From positions 1 through 11,621 of the forward strand of contig CAJKNS010000059.1 of NCBI GenBank assembly GCA_905201305.1: DNA of 11,621 bases, in the 5' to 3' direction. Source of the stretch: an uncultured Eubacteriales bacterium. GTDB lineage: Bacteria; Bacillota; Clostridia; Oscillospirales; Oscillospiraceae. A program made the translations under genes and the position numbers. Position 1 is the first letter of the stretch; each line of letters starts with the position of its first letter. Positions 1-6,747 of this stretch are shown piece after piece. Under the pieces are notes generated by a model. That model was given only the letters and a program-made list of their open reading frames with translations. It did not search any database and was not told the origin of the DNA.

Positions 1-842
1 AGGATCAGAAGCTGCTGGAATATGCAGCCCTTGCTGAGATTGCCTCCTCCCATCCCATCAGCCGCAGTCTGCAAAAGGCATATGGCGGTGAGCTGGACCG
101 GAGCCGGGTCACGGATATTGAGGAAATTGGCGGCAACGGCGTCACCGCAGTGGTAGACGGCATTCCCGTGGCGGTGGGCAATGGAAAGCTCATGGATCGT
201 CTGGGCATCCCCTATACCCCCTGCAAGAGTGTAGGAACCGTGGTCCATGTGGCGCTGGCTGGGGACTACAGCGGTCATATTCTCATCACCGACCGGATCA
301 AGCCCCATGCCAAAGAGGCAGTAGAAGCACTGCACAAGGCTGGTATCACCAAGACCGTCATGCTCACCGGCGACGGAAAAGCGGCTGCGGAGCAGGTGGC
401 AAAGGAGCTGGGCATTTCTCAGGTCTACAGCGAGCTGCTGCCCGGAGATAAGGTGGAAAAGGTAGAAAAGCTGCTCAGTGAGAAGGGACCCAAGGAAAAC
501 CTTGCATTTGTGGGCGATGGCATCAATGATGCGCCGGTGCTGTCCCGTGCCGATGTGGGCATCGCTATGGGTGCACTGGGCTCCGATGCCGCCATTGAGG
601 CTGCCGATATCGTGCTCATGGACGACGACCCTCTGAAAATCTCCAAAGCCATTCGCATTGCCCGGAAGTGCATTCGGATTGTCTATGAAAACATCTATTT
701 TGCCATTGGCATTAAGGTTCTGTGCCTGATTCTCGGCGCACTGGGCATCGCCAATATGTGGGCTGCAATTTTTGCGGACGTTGGCGTAATGGTGCTGGCG
801 GTGCTCAATGCCATTCGGGCGTTGATGGTAAAGAAGCTGTAA
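1..842 (+). CDS. Heavy-metal P1B-type ATPase (Zn/Cd/Pb exporter class), C-terminal part
   Basis: Membrane ATPase that exports soft divalent metals. The 5' part lies outside the window; the reading frame is open from base 3, so the phosphorylation site and first membrane helices are not seen. What is visible: the HP motif of the nucleotide-binding domain (SSHPIS, bases 45-62), the MLTGD motif near 360-374, the hinge GDGINDAP at 513-536, and two C-terminal membrane helices (about 705-750 and 765-820). The last helix carries ADVG and the preceding one a Lys (IKVL); in the family this Lys/Asp pair goes with Zn2+/Cd2+/Pb2+ specificity (P1B-2, ZntA/CadA), not copper, whose pumps have a different helix signature. 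Protein ends ...MVKKL at TAA 840-842. Metal choice is inferred from these residues only. A weak hairpin terminator follows. Family assignment is firm; the exact metal is less so. Confidence 0.93.
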   Translation, partial: DQKLLEYAALAEIASSHPISRSLQKAYGGELDRSRVTDIEEIGGNGVTAVVDGIPVAVGNGKLMDRLGIPYTPCKSVGTVVHVALAGDYSGHILITDRIKPHAKEAVEALHKAGITKTVMLTGDGKAAAEQVAKELGISQVYSELLPGDKVEKVEKLLSEKGPKENLAFVGDGINDAPVLSRADVGIAMGALGSDAAIEAADIVLMDDDPLKISKAIRIARKCIRIVYENIYFAIGIKVLCLILGALGIANMWAAIFADVGVMVLAVLNAIRALMVKKL

Positions 843-862
843 CGCCAAATCAACAGAATAAT

Positions 863-895
863 CGAAACCGGTATCCTACGGGGTGCCGGTTTTCG
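863..895 (+). terminator. Probable Rho-independent terminator of the metal ATPase gene
   Basis: AAACCGG at 865-871 pairs with CCGGTTT at 886-892 around a 14-base loop, 22 bases after the ATPase stop. The 3' arm runs into TTTT, then CGTTGCATTTTG, so the U tract is interrupted. It is a modest terminator; moderate confidence. Confidence 0.5.
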
Positions 896-924
896 TTGCA
901 TTTTGAAATAAAATCTGATAGGAT
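896..924 (+). promoter_or_regulatory. Possible promoter of pcp
   Basis: TTGCAT (896-901), a 17-base spacer, and TAGGAT (919-924) preceded by TGA, which gives an extended -10 (TGnTAGGAT). The -35 is poor (3 of 6). The predicted start near 931 leaves a leader of about 16 bases before the pcp ATG. It directly abuts the upstream terminator, which suits a separately transcribed gene. Confidence 0.4.
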
Positions 925-946
925 AGGCTGGAAATGAGGGATTTTT

Positions 947-1567
947 ATGCGCGTATTGGTGACTTATTTTGCACCCTTTGGAACAGATCAAGAGAATGCG
1001 TCGGCATTGGCAGCAAAACTGCTGCCGAAAGACATCGGCGCTGCGCAGGTGATAACCGCAGAGCTTCCGGTGGCGTTTAAGGGAGCGGAGCAGGCGCTGA
1101 AGCAGGCGCTGGGCGAACTTTCACCGGACCTGGTCCTGTGTACCGGTCAGGCAGAAGGTACCGCAGAGCTGCATCTGGAGCGTGTGGCAGTGAACCTGCG
1201 GGATGCCCGAATCCCGGATAATGAGGGATTTGCGCCGGAGGAAATGCCCATCTGCCCGGAGGGTCCTACCACCTATTTTGCAACAATTCCGGTGAAACGA
1301 CTGACAGAGGAACTGCAGAAATCAGGCATCCCGGCTGCAGTGTCCAATTCCGCCGGAACCTATGTGTGCAACGATGTGATGTATACCCTGCTCCACGCCC
1401 TTTCTCAAAGTGCCGCAGACGTTCTGGGCGGTTTTATCCATGTTCCCCTGACGCCGCAGCAGGCAGCGGAGCGTACCGGCAGCGTACCGTCTATGGCGTC
1501 CGGTGATGCCGCCCGTGGACTCCAGCATATCATCTGCCAGCTGCTGAAATTCAATACGAACCGGTAA
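947..1567 (+). CDS. pcp: Pyroglutamyl-peptidase I
   Basis: Cytosolic cysteine peptidase (MEROPS family C15) that removes N-terminal pyroglutamate from peptides. The 206-residue length is normal (about 200-220). The catalytic triad is visible: Glu78 in LERVAVNLRDARIPDN, Cys141 in SNSAGTYVCN, and His165 in GFIHVP. The N-terminus TYFAPFG corresponds to the family's usual GFEPFGG. The start ATG at 947 has GAGGG at 936-940, six bases upstream. It stands alone between the metal ATPase and a tRNA gene; no terminator is visible in the 92 bases before the tRNA, so its transcript may run through and end at the tRNA terminator. Identification is secure from the triad and spacing. Confidence 0.95.
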   Translation: MRVLVTYFAPFGTDQENASALAAKLLPKDIGAAQVITAELPVAFKGAEQALKQALGELSPDLVLCTGQAEGTAELHLERVAVNLRDARIPDNEGFAPEEMPICPEGPTTYFATIPVKRLTEELQKSGIPAAVSNSAGTYVCNDVMYTLLHALSQSAADVLGGFIHVPLTPQQAAERTGSVPSMASGDAARGLQHIICQLLKFNTNR

Positions 1568-1620
1568 TATGCTCGCTGCTCCCCCTCCCTGAGATTCCCG
1601 GGCAGCTACAAATAAATTCC

Positions 1621-1648
1621 TTGACTTTTTCCGCTGCCGTGATATAAT
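1621..1648 (+). promoter_or_regulatory. Strong sigma-A promoter of tRNA-Pro
   Basis: TTGACT at 1621-1626, 16-base spacer, perfect TATAAT at 1643-1648 preceded by TGA (extended -10, TGnTATAAT). The expected start near 1655 lies only about five bases before the mature tRNA 5' end, as is common for single stable-RNA genes. Confidence 0.85.
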
Positions 1649-1659
1649 ATACGGGAAAT

Positions 1660-1736
1660 CGGGGTGTGGCGAAGCTTGGTATCGCGCTTGGTTCGGGTCC
1701 AAGAGGCCGCGGGTTCGAATCCCGCCACTCCGACCA
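1660..1736 (+). tRNA. tRNA-Pro, anticodon CGG
   Basis: A full 77-base cloverleaf. Acceptor arm CGGGGTG (1660-1666) pairs with CACTCCG (1726-1732) with one G-U pair; discriminator A at 1733 and encoded CCA at 1734-1736. Anticodon stem CTTGG (1687-1691)/CCAAG (1699-1703) encloses the loop TTCGGGT with anticodon CGG at 1694-1696, which reads Pro codon CCG. The T loop GGTTCGAATCC is canonical. No intron and no mismatch beyond the G-U pair. CCG codons are frequent enough in the neighbouring genes to make a dedicated CGG tRNA sensible. Confidence 0.96.
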
Positions 1737-1777
1737 AAGATCCACTGTAGTTCTGACTGAACTACAGTGGATCTTTT
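1736..1777 (+). terminator. Terminator of tRNA-Pro, 18-bp perfect stem
   Basis: The arm 1736-1753 (begins AAAGATCC, ends GTAGTTC) pairs without mismatch with 1759-1776 around the loop TGACT, and ends in TTTT. The left arm begins at the last A of the tRNA CCA, so the hairpin directly abuts the mature tRNA 3' end. The A tract on the left arm means it could also stop transcription from the opposite strand. Confidence 0.9.
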
Positions 1778-1843
1778 CTGATCTCATATATTGAGCACAA
1801 TTATGTAAAAAGCAAAGAACCATAGCGAACGCATAATGTCACA

Positions 1844-1882
1844 AGCCTGCTGAATTCTCCGGATTTCAGCAGGCTGCTTTTT
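1844..1882 (+). terminator. Second hairpin terminator downstream of the tRNA
   Basis: AGCCTGCTGAA (1844-1854) pairs perfectly with TTCAGCAGGCT (1865-1875) around a 10-base loop, followed by GC and TTTTT (1878-1882). No gene or convincing promoter lies between the first terminator and this one, so it may be a back-up terminator, the end of an unrecognised short RNA, or a relic. Confidence 0.7.
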
Positions 1883-1923
1883 GTAACCTGTATGGCAAAA
1901 TGCACAGATTTTTCCGGCTTTGT

Positions 1924-1952
1924 TTGACTTTCTCCTATGTAACAGGTACAAT
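1924..1952 (+). promoter_or_regulatory. Sigma-A promoter of the NSS transporter
   Basis: TTGACT (1924-1929), an exact 17-base spacer, TACAAT (1947-1952). Each hexamer matches the consensus at five of six positions. The start is expected near 1959, giving a leader of about 100 bases. Confidence 0.8.
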
Positions 1953-2058
1953 AGCAGAGCAACTCATTGATGTGGTGTCGCCTTGCTGCTTTCGTGTTTC
2001 AGTCATGTAAAGTGTCAAACTCACAGACAATGCATCCAGGGCGGCGGAAGGAGAAAAT

Positions 2059-3384
2059 ATGAATCATAAACACAAGGGCTTTGGCAGCCGCTGGGGCTTC
2101 ATTCTGGCATCTGTAGGCTCGGCGGTTGGCATGGCAAACGTGTGGGGCTTCCCGCACAAAATGGGCAGCAATGGCGGCGGCGCTTTTTTGCTGGTCTATC
2201 TGTTCTTTATTCTGGTATTCAGCTATGTGGGACTGCCTGCGGAGTTTTCTGTGGGACGTGCTGCCGGTACCGGTACCCTGGGCGCCTATGAAATGGCATG
2301 GGGCACTCGTGGGAAGAAAATGGGCACAGTGGGTCGGATTTTAGGCTGGCTGCCCTTAATTGGCTCTCTTTGCATCGCCATTGGCTATGCGGTCATTGTA
2401 TCCTATGTGCTAAAAGCGCTGGTGGATTCCGTCCTAGGCACGCTGATGACGGCAAATACTGCCGACTGGTTCGCCTCCTTCTCCGGCAGCGACTTTTCCG
2501 TGGTTCCCTTTCATATTATTGTGGTGGTTGGAACGCTTTTGACCCTGCTGCTGGGAGCAAAGAGCATTGAACTCAGCAACAAAATCATGATGCCGCTGTT
2601 CTTCCTGATTTTTGTGGTGCTTGCCATTCGTGTGGCGCTTCTGCCCGGCGTATCGGATGGCTACCGGTTCATGTTCGTTCCTGATTGGTCAGCGCTGAAG
2701 AACCCCATGGTCTGGATTTGGGCGATGGGTCAGGCGTTTTTCTCTCTGTCCGTCACCGGAAGCGGTATGATTACCTATGGCTCCTATCTTTCCAAGGACG
2801 AGGACGTGGTTGGTGTCGCTCAGAACACGGCGCTGTTTGACACCATTGCAGCGCTGATTGCCGCGCTGGTGATTATCCCCGCCTGTTTTTCCTATGGGCT
2901 GGACGTGGGTGCCGGTCCCGGGCTGCTGTTCGTAACGCTGCCGGAGATTTTGCAGGACATTCCCTTGGGGCGTCTGTTTGCCGTGATCCTCTATGCCGCG
3001 ATGATTTTCGCTGGTGTCAGCAGCCTTCAAAACATGTTCGAGGCGGTGGCAGAGCCCCTGCTCCATCGGTTCCCGAAACTCCGCCGTGGAGCAGCACTGG
3101 GTATTCTGTGTGCCCTCTGCCTGGGCATAGGCATCTTTATGGAGGGCATTGACAGCTGGGGACCCTGGATGGATCTGGTTTCCATCTACATCATTCCCAT
3201 TGGCGCAACTCTGGGTTCCATCAGCTGGTTCTATGTAATGAAAAAGGAAAAGATTTTCGAGGCAGTGAACCTGGGCAGCAGGAAAAACCGCAGCACCCTG
3301 TGGTACACCGTGGGAAGATACGTGTATGTGCCGTTCGCGGTAATTCTCTGCGTGATTGCGCTTTGGAAGCAGATTGCATTCTAA
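2059..3384 (+). CDS. Sodium-dependent transporter, neurotransmitter:sodium symporter (NSS/SNF) family
   Basis: Polytopic inner-membrane protein expected to import an amino acid or related amine with Na+; the substrate cannot be told from sequence. At 441 residues with 11-12 hydrophobic segments it has normal bacterial NSS length. Diagnostic motifs: helix 1 GFILASVGSAVGMANVWGFP (residues 13-32), NGGGAFLL (38-45), helix 6 GQAFFSLSVTGSGMITYGSY (224-243, unwound substrate-binding helix), and GPGLLFVTLPEIL (286-298). The last helix is about 420-436. The ATG has AAGGAG at 2048-2053, five bases upstream. Odd point: residue 30 is Gly where the well-studied members (for example LeuT, R30 in its RFP motif) have the Arg of the extracellular gate. 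It has its own promoter and a terminator behind it, so it is probably monocistronic. Confidence 0.93.
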   Translation: MNHKHKGFGSRWGFILASVGSAVGMANVWGFPHKMGSNGGGAFLLVYLFFILVFSYVGLPAEFSVGRAAGTGTLGAYEMAWGTRGKKMGTVGRILGWLPLIGSLCIAIGYAVIVSYVLKALVDSVLGTLMTANTADWFASFSGSDFSVVPFHIIVVVGTLLTLLLGAKSIELSNKIMMPLFFLIFVVLAIRVALLPGVSDGYRFMFVPDWSALKNPMVWIWAMGQAFFSLSVTGSGMITYGSYLSKDEDVVGVAQNTALFDTIAALIAALVIIPACFSYGLDVGAGPGLLFVTLPEILQDIPLGRLFAVILYAAMIFAGVSSLQNMFEAVAEPLLHRFPKLRRGAALGILCALCLGIGIFMEGIDSWGPWMDLVSIYIIPIGATLGSISWFYVMKKEKIFEAVNLGSRKNRSTLWYTVGRYVYVPFAVILCVIALWKQIAF

Positions 3385-3403
3385 TTATTGAATCGGATAT
3401 GAC

Positions 3404-3436
3404 AAAAGCCGGCGTATTGGAAGTACGTCGGCTTTT
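3404..3436 (+). terminator. Terminator of the NSS transporter gene (bidirectional)
   Basis: AAAAGCCGGCGTA (3404-3416) pairs with TACGTCGGCTTTT (3424-3436), 13 pairs with one G-U, loop of seven bases. The flanking A and T tracts make it usable from both strands. It lies 20 bases after the transporter stop codon. Confidence 0.85.
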
Positions 3437-3443
3437 ATATCGC

Positions 3444-3472
3444 AAAAAACCGCCGGACGCAATGTCCGGCGG
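3444..3472 (-). terminator. Terminator of the cmk-plsC-ispH/S1 transcript
   Basis: CCGCCGGAC (3450-3458) and GTCCGGCGG (3464-3472) form a perfect nine-pair GC-rich stem with loop GCAAT. Read on the - strand the stem is followed directly by six T (3449-3444), an ideal terminator 17 bases after the ispH-S1 stop. On the + strand it is followed by CAATTTTT and may also work there. Confidence 0.88.
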
Positions 3473-3489
3473 CAATTTTTGATTGTTTC

Positions 3490-5424
3490 TTACTCTTCGT
3501 CCTCTTCCTCTTCCAGCAGAGCACGGATGGACAGAGAGATACGCTTCTTCTCGGTGTCGATGTCGATGATCTTTACATCCACAGTCTGACCCTCGGTAAG
3601 CACGTCCTCGGGCTTGCCGATGCGGCGGTCAGCGATCTGGGAGATGTGAATCAGACCGTCAATACCGGGGATGATCTCAGCAAATGCGCCGAAGGTCATC
3701 AGCTTGACAATCTTGACCTCGCAAACATCGCCAACATGATAGTTGGTGGTGAAGATGGTCCAGGGGTTGGTCTCGTCGGTCTTGTAGCCCAGAGAGATCT
3801 TGCGCTTCTCGGGGTCGAAGGAGATGACGTAAACTTCGATCTCGTCGCCAACAGACACGACATCTGCGGGGCTCTTGATGCGGCTCCAGCGCAGCTCGAA
3901 AACATGAACCATGCCGTCTACGCCGCCGATGTCAACGAAAGCACCGTAAGAGGTCAGGCTCTTGACAACGCCCTGATACTTCTTGCCAACCTCGATCTCA
4001 GCCCAGATCTTCTCGGCAGCAGCCTTGCGTGCCTCAGCGGTGACGGCACGGATGGAGCCCACCACTCTCTTGCGCTGACGGTTGACCTCGGTGATCTTGA
4101 GCTTCACAGTGGTCTTTACCAGTGCGCCCATATCGCCGTTCTTGGGAACGCCGGTCTGGGAAGCGGGGATGAACACACGGATGCCCTTGACGTTTGCAAC
4201 AATACCGCCCTTGTTCTGCTCAGTGATGTAGCCCTCAACCACAGTCTTGTCCTCGCAAGCCTGTTCGATCTCGTCCCAGTTCTTCTGCGCATCCAGCTTC
4301 TTCTTGGACAGGGCAACGGTGCCCTCAGCGTCGTTCACGCGGATGACATAGACCTCGATCTCCTGACCAACCTGGAAAGCCTCCTCAGGCTTTACGTTGG
4401 GGTCATCGGAAACCTCGCTGTAGGGGATGTAGCCTGCGTGCTTGGTGCCCAGATCCACTGCGATCTCAGTGGGGGTGATACCAGTTACGATGCCGGTAAC
4501 CTTATCTCCTGTATTTAAAGATTTGTCATACTGCTCCAGCAGCTGGTCAAAGGACTCCTCGGTAGCTTCAGTTTTGATTTCGTCGCTCATGATGTTGTAA
4601 ACCTCCTTAATTATCCACTGTGGTGTGGACGCACCAGCAGTGATGCCAACAGATGATTTTCCGATGTAATCAGCCGCCGATAAATCCGCACCACTGTCGA
4701 TGAGACAGGTATGTTTACAAACTTCGGAGCAAATCTCTCGAAGTCGCTTCGTGTTGGAACTGTTCCTGTCACCAATGACGATCATTGACTCACAGCGTTG
4801 GGCAAGCCGGGCTGCTTCACTCTGGCGTTTTTCTGTTGCACTACATATTGTATCAAAGATTTCGCAGTTTGTACATAGCTTTTTTATAGTTTCCGTACAG
4901 TTTTTCCATAACTTTTCTGTGCTGGTGGTCTGGGAAACCATAATGAGGGGCATATGCTGCCGTTCAGGGTCCTCCACCAGCCATTGTTCCAGGGCTTCGG
5001 CAGTTTCAAACACATGGGGATCCTGACACCAGCCCGCAATTGCCTCCACCTCCGGATGGGTGGGAATGCCAATGATAATGGGGGTTCTCCCCTGCTCCGA
5101 TCCCTGGGAGACGATGTTGTGAATGCGCTTGACATAGGGGCAGGTGGCGTCTTTTATGATTGCACCCTGCTGCTCCAGTCCCTCATACACCGCCCGGGCA
5201 ACTCCGTGGCTCCGGATGATCACCTGGGTGCTCGGCGTGACCTCAGAGAAATGGGAAACTTCGTGGACACCCATTTGCGCAAACCGTTCCACCACATGAT
5301 GGTTATGGATGATGGGACCATAGGTCACGGTGGGAATGCCGCTGTGGGCTGCCTCCTCCACCATGTCCACCGCACGCTTGACTCCGGGACAGAAGCCAGC
5401 GGTTTTTGCTACTTCGACTCTCAT
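3490..5424 (-). CDS. ispH: Fusion: IspH (HMBPP reductase) + ribosomal protein S1-like domains
   Basis: 644 residues. Residues 1-280 are IspH (LytB), the [4Fe-4S] enzyme making IPP and DMAPP from HMBPP in the last step of the MEP isoprenoid pathway. Its cluster cysteines are Cys12 (FCPGVKRA), Cys95 (ATCPYVKRIH) and Cys194 (TICSATEKRQ); His40, His73 and the THPE motif (His123, Glu125), plus NSSNTKRL (221-228), match active-site positions. Residues about 303-635 hold four S1 (OB-fold, RNA-binding) repeats, near 305-375, 392-458, 480-547 and 565-634, each of the last two with GAFV/GAFA...GIDGL-type cores. The tail is acidic (LLEEEEDEE). This fusion is known in Clostridia. The ATG overlaps the plsC stop (ATGA), so initiation is probably coupled. 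An internal AAGGAGG plus ATG at Met279 lies exactly between the two halves, and codon usage changes there (see findings). S1 normally helps ribosomes bind mRNA; what this shorter form does is inferred. Confidence 0.95.
   Translation of the reverse strand: MRVEVAKTAGFCPGVKRAVDMVEEAAHSGIPTVTYGPIIHNHHVVERFAQMGVHEVSHFSEVTPSTQVIIRSHGVARAVYEGLEQQGAIIKDATCPYVKRIHNIVSQGSEQGRTPIIIGIPTHPEVEAIAGWCQDPHVFETAEALEQWLVEDPERQHMPLIMVSQTTSTEKLWKNCTETIKKLCTNCEIFDTICSATEKRQSEAARLAQRCESMIVIGDRNSSNTKRLREICSEVCKHTCLIDSGADLSAADYIGKSSVGITAGASTPQWIIKEVYNIMSDEIKTEATEESFDQLLEQYDKSLNTGDKVTGIVTGITPTEIAVDLGTKHAGYIPYSEVSDDPNVKPEEAFQVGQEIEVYVIRVNDAEGTVALSKKKLDAQKNWDEIEQACEDKTVVEGYITEQNKGGIVANVKGIRVFIPASQTGVPKNGDMGALVKTTVKLKITEVNRQRKRVVGSIRAVTAEARKAAAEKIWAEIEVGKKYQGVVKSLTSYGAFVDIGGVDGMVHVFELRWSRIKSPADVVSVGDEIEVYVISFDPEKRKISLGYKTDETNPWTIFTTNYHVGDVCEVKIVKLMTFGAFAEIIPGIDGLIHISQIADRRIGKPEDVLTEGQTVDVKIIDIDTEKKRISLSIRALLEEEEDEE
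4588..4608 (-). promoter_or_regulatory. Internal Shine-Dalgarno and ATG at the IspH/S1 junction
   Basis: AAGGAGG occupies bases 4608-4602 of the - strand, 11 bases before the in-frame ATG (4590-4588) of Met279 (NIMSDEIK). An independently started protein would have 366 residues and contain all four S1 repeats and no IspH. The spacing is somewhat long, and the motif encodes IKEVY of IspH, so it could be coincidental; treat as a candidate start. Confidence 0.5.
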
Positions 5425-6017
5425 ACGCCGTCCCCCAGACCATAAATCCGATCCATGAGATCGGCGGTAAATACGTCATAGTCCTTGGCGGTGGCGCGCT
5501 TTCCCTCGGGAATCATTTTGTAGGGCTTGCCGATGTAAACCCGGTTGATGCGGAAGGGCTTTTTATGCATGGGGATGTACACAGGCAATACGTTCACACC
5601 GGTCCGACATGCCAGCATGGCAGCGCCGGTTTTGGGCTCCCCTTCCTCCCGGGATTTCACTCGAGTACCCTCAGGGAACAGCACCACGTATTCGCCCTTT
5701 TTCAGCTCCTCCAGAGCGTATTTCACTGCATGGATATCCGAAGCCCCACGGCGAACCCCAAAGGTCCCCACCAACTTCAGTACCTTTCCGATAAAGAATA
5801 TCTTTAAGAGGGATTCCTTTGCCATGGCGCGAATCTGCCGCTTTCTGCCCAATGCGAATGCCAAAAAGAACGGGTCCACTGCCGCGGAATGGTTGGCGCA
5901 TACCAGTGCGCCGCCTTCGGGAATGTTCTCCCTGCCGATGAACTTCATGGGATAAAACAGCATCACAAAGGGCCAGACAATGGCATAGAAAAACCGATAC
6001 CACTTTTTTTCGGTCAT
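5421..6017 (-). CDS. plsC: 1-acyl-sn-glycerol-3-phosphate acyltransferase (PlsC family)
   Basis: Acylates lysophosphatidic acid to phosphatidic acid in membrane phospholipid synthesis, at the cytoplasmic face of the membrane. 198 residues, a usual length for small bacterial PlsC proteins. The N-terminal hydrophobic stretch (about 8-22, YRFFYAIVWPFVMLFYP) is a likely membrane anchor. The catalytic HX4D motif is NHSAAVD (His43, Asp48); the substrate motif FPEGTR is at 114-119; GVRRG at 87-91 and the VLPVYI block at 143-148 also fit the family. It is the middle gene of cmk-plsC-ispH/S1, a common clostridial order: its start overlaps the cmk stop as ATGA, and its stop overlaps the ispH start as ATGA. 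The family includes related acyltransferases with other acceptors, but the context favours phospholipid synthesis. Confidence 0.93.
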   Translation of the reverse strand: MTEKKWYRFFYAIVWPFVMLFYPMKFIGRENIPEGGALVCANHSAAVDPFFLAFALGRKRQIRAMAKESLLKIFFIGKVLKLVGTFGVRRGASDIHAVKYALEELKKGEYVVLFPEGTRVKSREEGEPKTGAAMLACRTGVNVLPVYIPMHKKPFRINRVYIGKPYKMIPEGKRATAKDYDVFTADLMDRIYGLGDGV

Positions 6018-6691
6018 AGTCCCAGCTTCTCCTGCATCAGCGAAATTACAGCATCAATGGACTCCTGAAGGCTAAGCTCCGAGGTGTCCACCAGAATAGC
6101 GTCCGCCGCTTTCTTCAGGGGCGCAATTTTCCGATGGGAATCGTCATAATCCCGCTGCTTCTGATCCGCCAAAACCTCTTCATAGGTTGCCTTCTGCCCC
6201 TTCTGGAGGTATTCCTCATACCGTCGCTGGGCGCGCTTTTCGGCGGAAGCGGTCAGATAGATTTTAAGGCTTGCGTTGGGCAGCACCACGGTGCCGATAT
6301 CCCGGCCGTCCATGATGATGTTGTGCTGCTTTGCCAGATCCCGCTGGAGGTCCAGCAGGAAATCCCGGACGCAGCTGAGAGCTGCCACCTTGGAGGCACA
6401 GGCGCTGATTTCAGGGGTACGCAACTCAGCGGTGATGTCCTTGCCGTTGAGGATCATATGCTGCCCGTCCTCCCGGAAGTCAATTTTGATGTTGGCGTCG
6501 TCCAGCAGCATGGGCACATGGTCCGTATCCTTGGGACCAATGCCCATCATGGTAATGTGCCATGCCACGGTTCGATAAATGGCGCCGGTGTCCAGGTACA
6601 CAAAGCCCAATGCCTTTGCCGCAGCCTTGGCGATGGTGCTTTTGCCTGCGCCGGAGGGACCGTCGATGGCAACAGAGTAATATTTGCTCAT
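6014..6691 (-). CDS. cmk: Cytidylate kinase
   Basis: Cytosolic kinase that phosphorylates CMP and dCMP with ATP, for pyrimidine salvage and CMP recycling from lipid and RNA turnover. 225 residues from the chosen ATG, typical of the family. The P-loop is GPSGAGKST (11-19); then YLDTGAIYR (32-40), MDGRDIGTVVLPNA (127-140), the lid arginines RRYEEYL (156-162), and the RDYDDSHRKIAPL region (180-192) with R180, D181 and R187, all as in bacterial CMP kinases. The frame is open back to a GTG at 6745, adding 18 residues, but that codon lies upstream of the start expected from the -10 box at 6753-6748, and homologues begin close to the P-loop, so 6691 is preferred. The Shine-Dalgarno there is weak (GGGAAGAAAG, rather far). 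Ends in ATGA overlap with plsC. Confidence 0.94.
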   Translation of the reverse strand: MSKYYSVAIDGPSGAGKSTIAKAAAKALGFVYLDTGAIYRTVAWHITMMGIGPKDTDHVPMLLDDANIKIDFREDGQHMILNGKDITAELRTPEISACASKVAALSCVRDFLLDLQRDLAKQHNIIMDGRDIGTVVLPNASLKIYLTASAEKRAQRRYEEYLQKGQKATYEEVLADQKQRDYDDSHRKIAPLKKAADAILVDTSELSLQESIDAVISLMQEKLGL

Positions 6692-6747
6692 TCTACACAC
6701 ACACTTTCTTCCCGGCGGCACAGCGTCCGCCGTTCTTAATCTCACGC

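Larger units (their letters stand above)
1778..2058 (+). other. Intergenic region between the tRNA terminator and the transporter gene
   Basis: No gene is supported here. It holds a second hairpin terminator (1844-1882), a sigma-A promoter (1924-1952), and an approximately 100-base leader for the transporter (about 1959-2058). I looked for a riboswitch or T-box in the leader (including the T-box TGGNACCGCG element) and saw none. The leader contains a 30-codon open frame (1970-2062) described under findings. Confidence 0.6.

Noticed and set aside
1551..1823. 90-codon frame on the - strand across the tRNA, with a peptide like EWRDSNPRPLGPEPSAIP
   Set aside because: It is the reverse-strand translation of tRNA-Pro. 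This peptide is a familiar artefact in protein databases, and there is no RBS or other coding sign.
1959..2058. Riboswitch or T-box in the transporter leader
   Set aside because: No T-box core sequence, no recognisable aptamer and no terminator/antiterminator pair between promoter and gene.
3646..4518. 290-codon frame on the + strand opposite the S1 domains
   Set aside because: It is codon-aligned with the real gene on the other strand. The strong codon bias of the S1 part (AAG, ATC, GAC) removes antisense stops. The peptide is low in conserved features.
6692..6745. 18-residue N-terminal extension of cytidylate kinase from GTG
   Set aside because: The GTG lies upstream of the transcription start expected from the -10 box, and CMP kinases begin a few residues before the P-loop.
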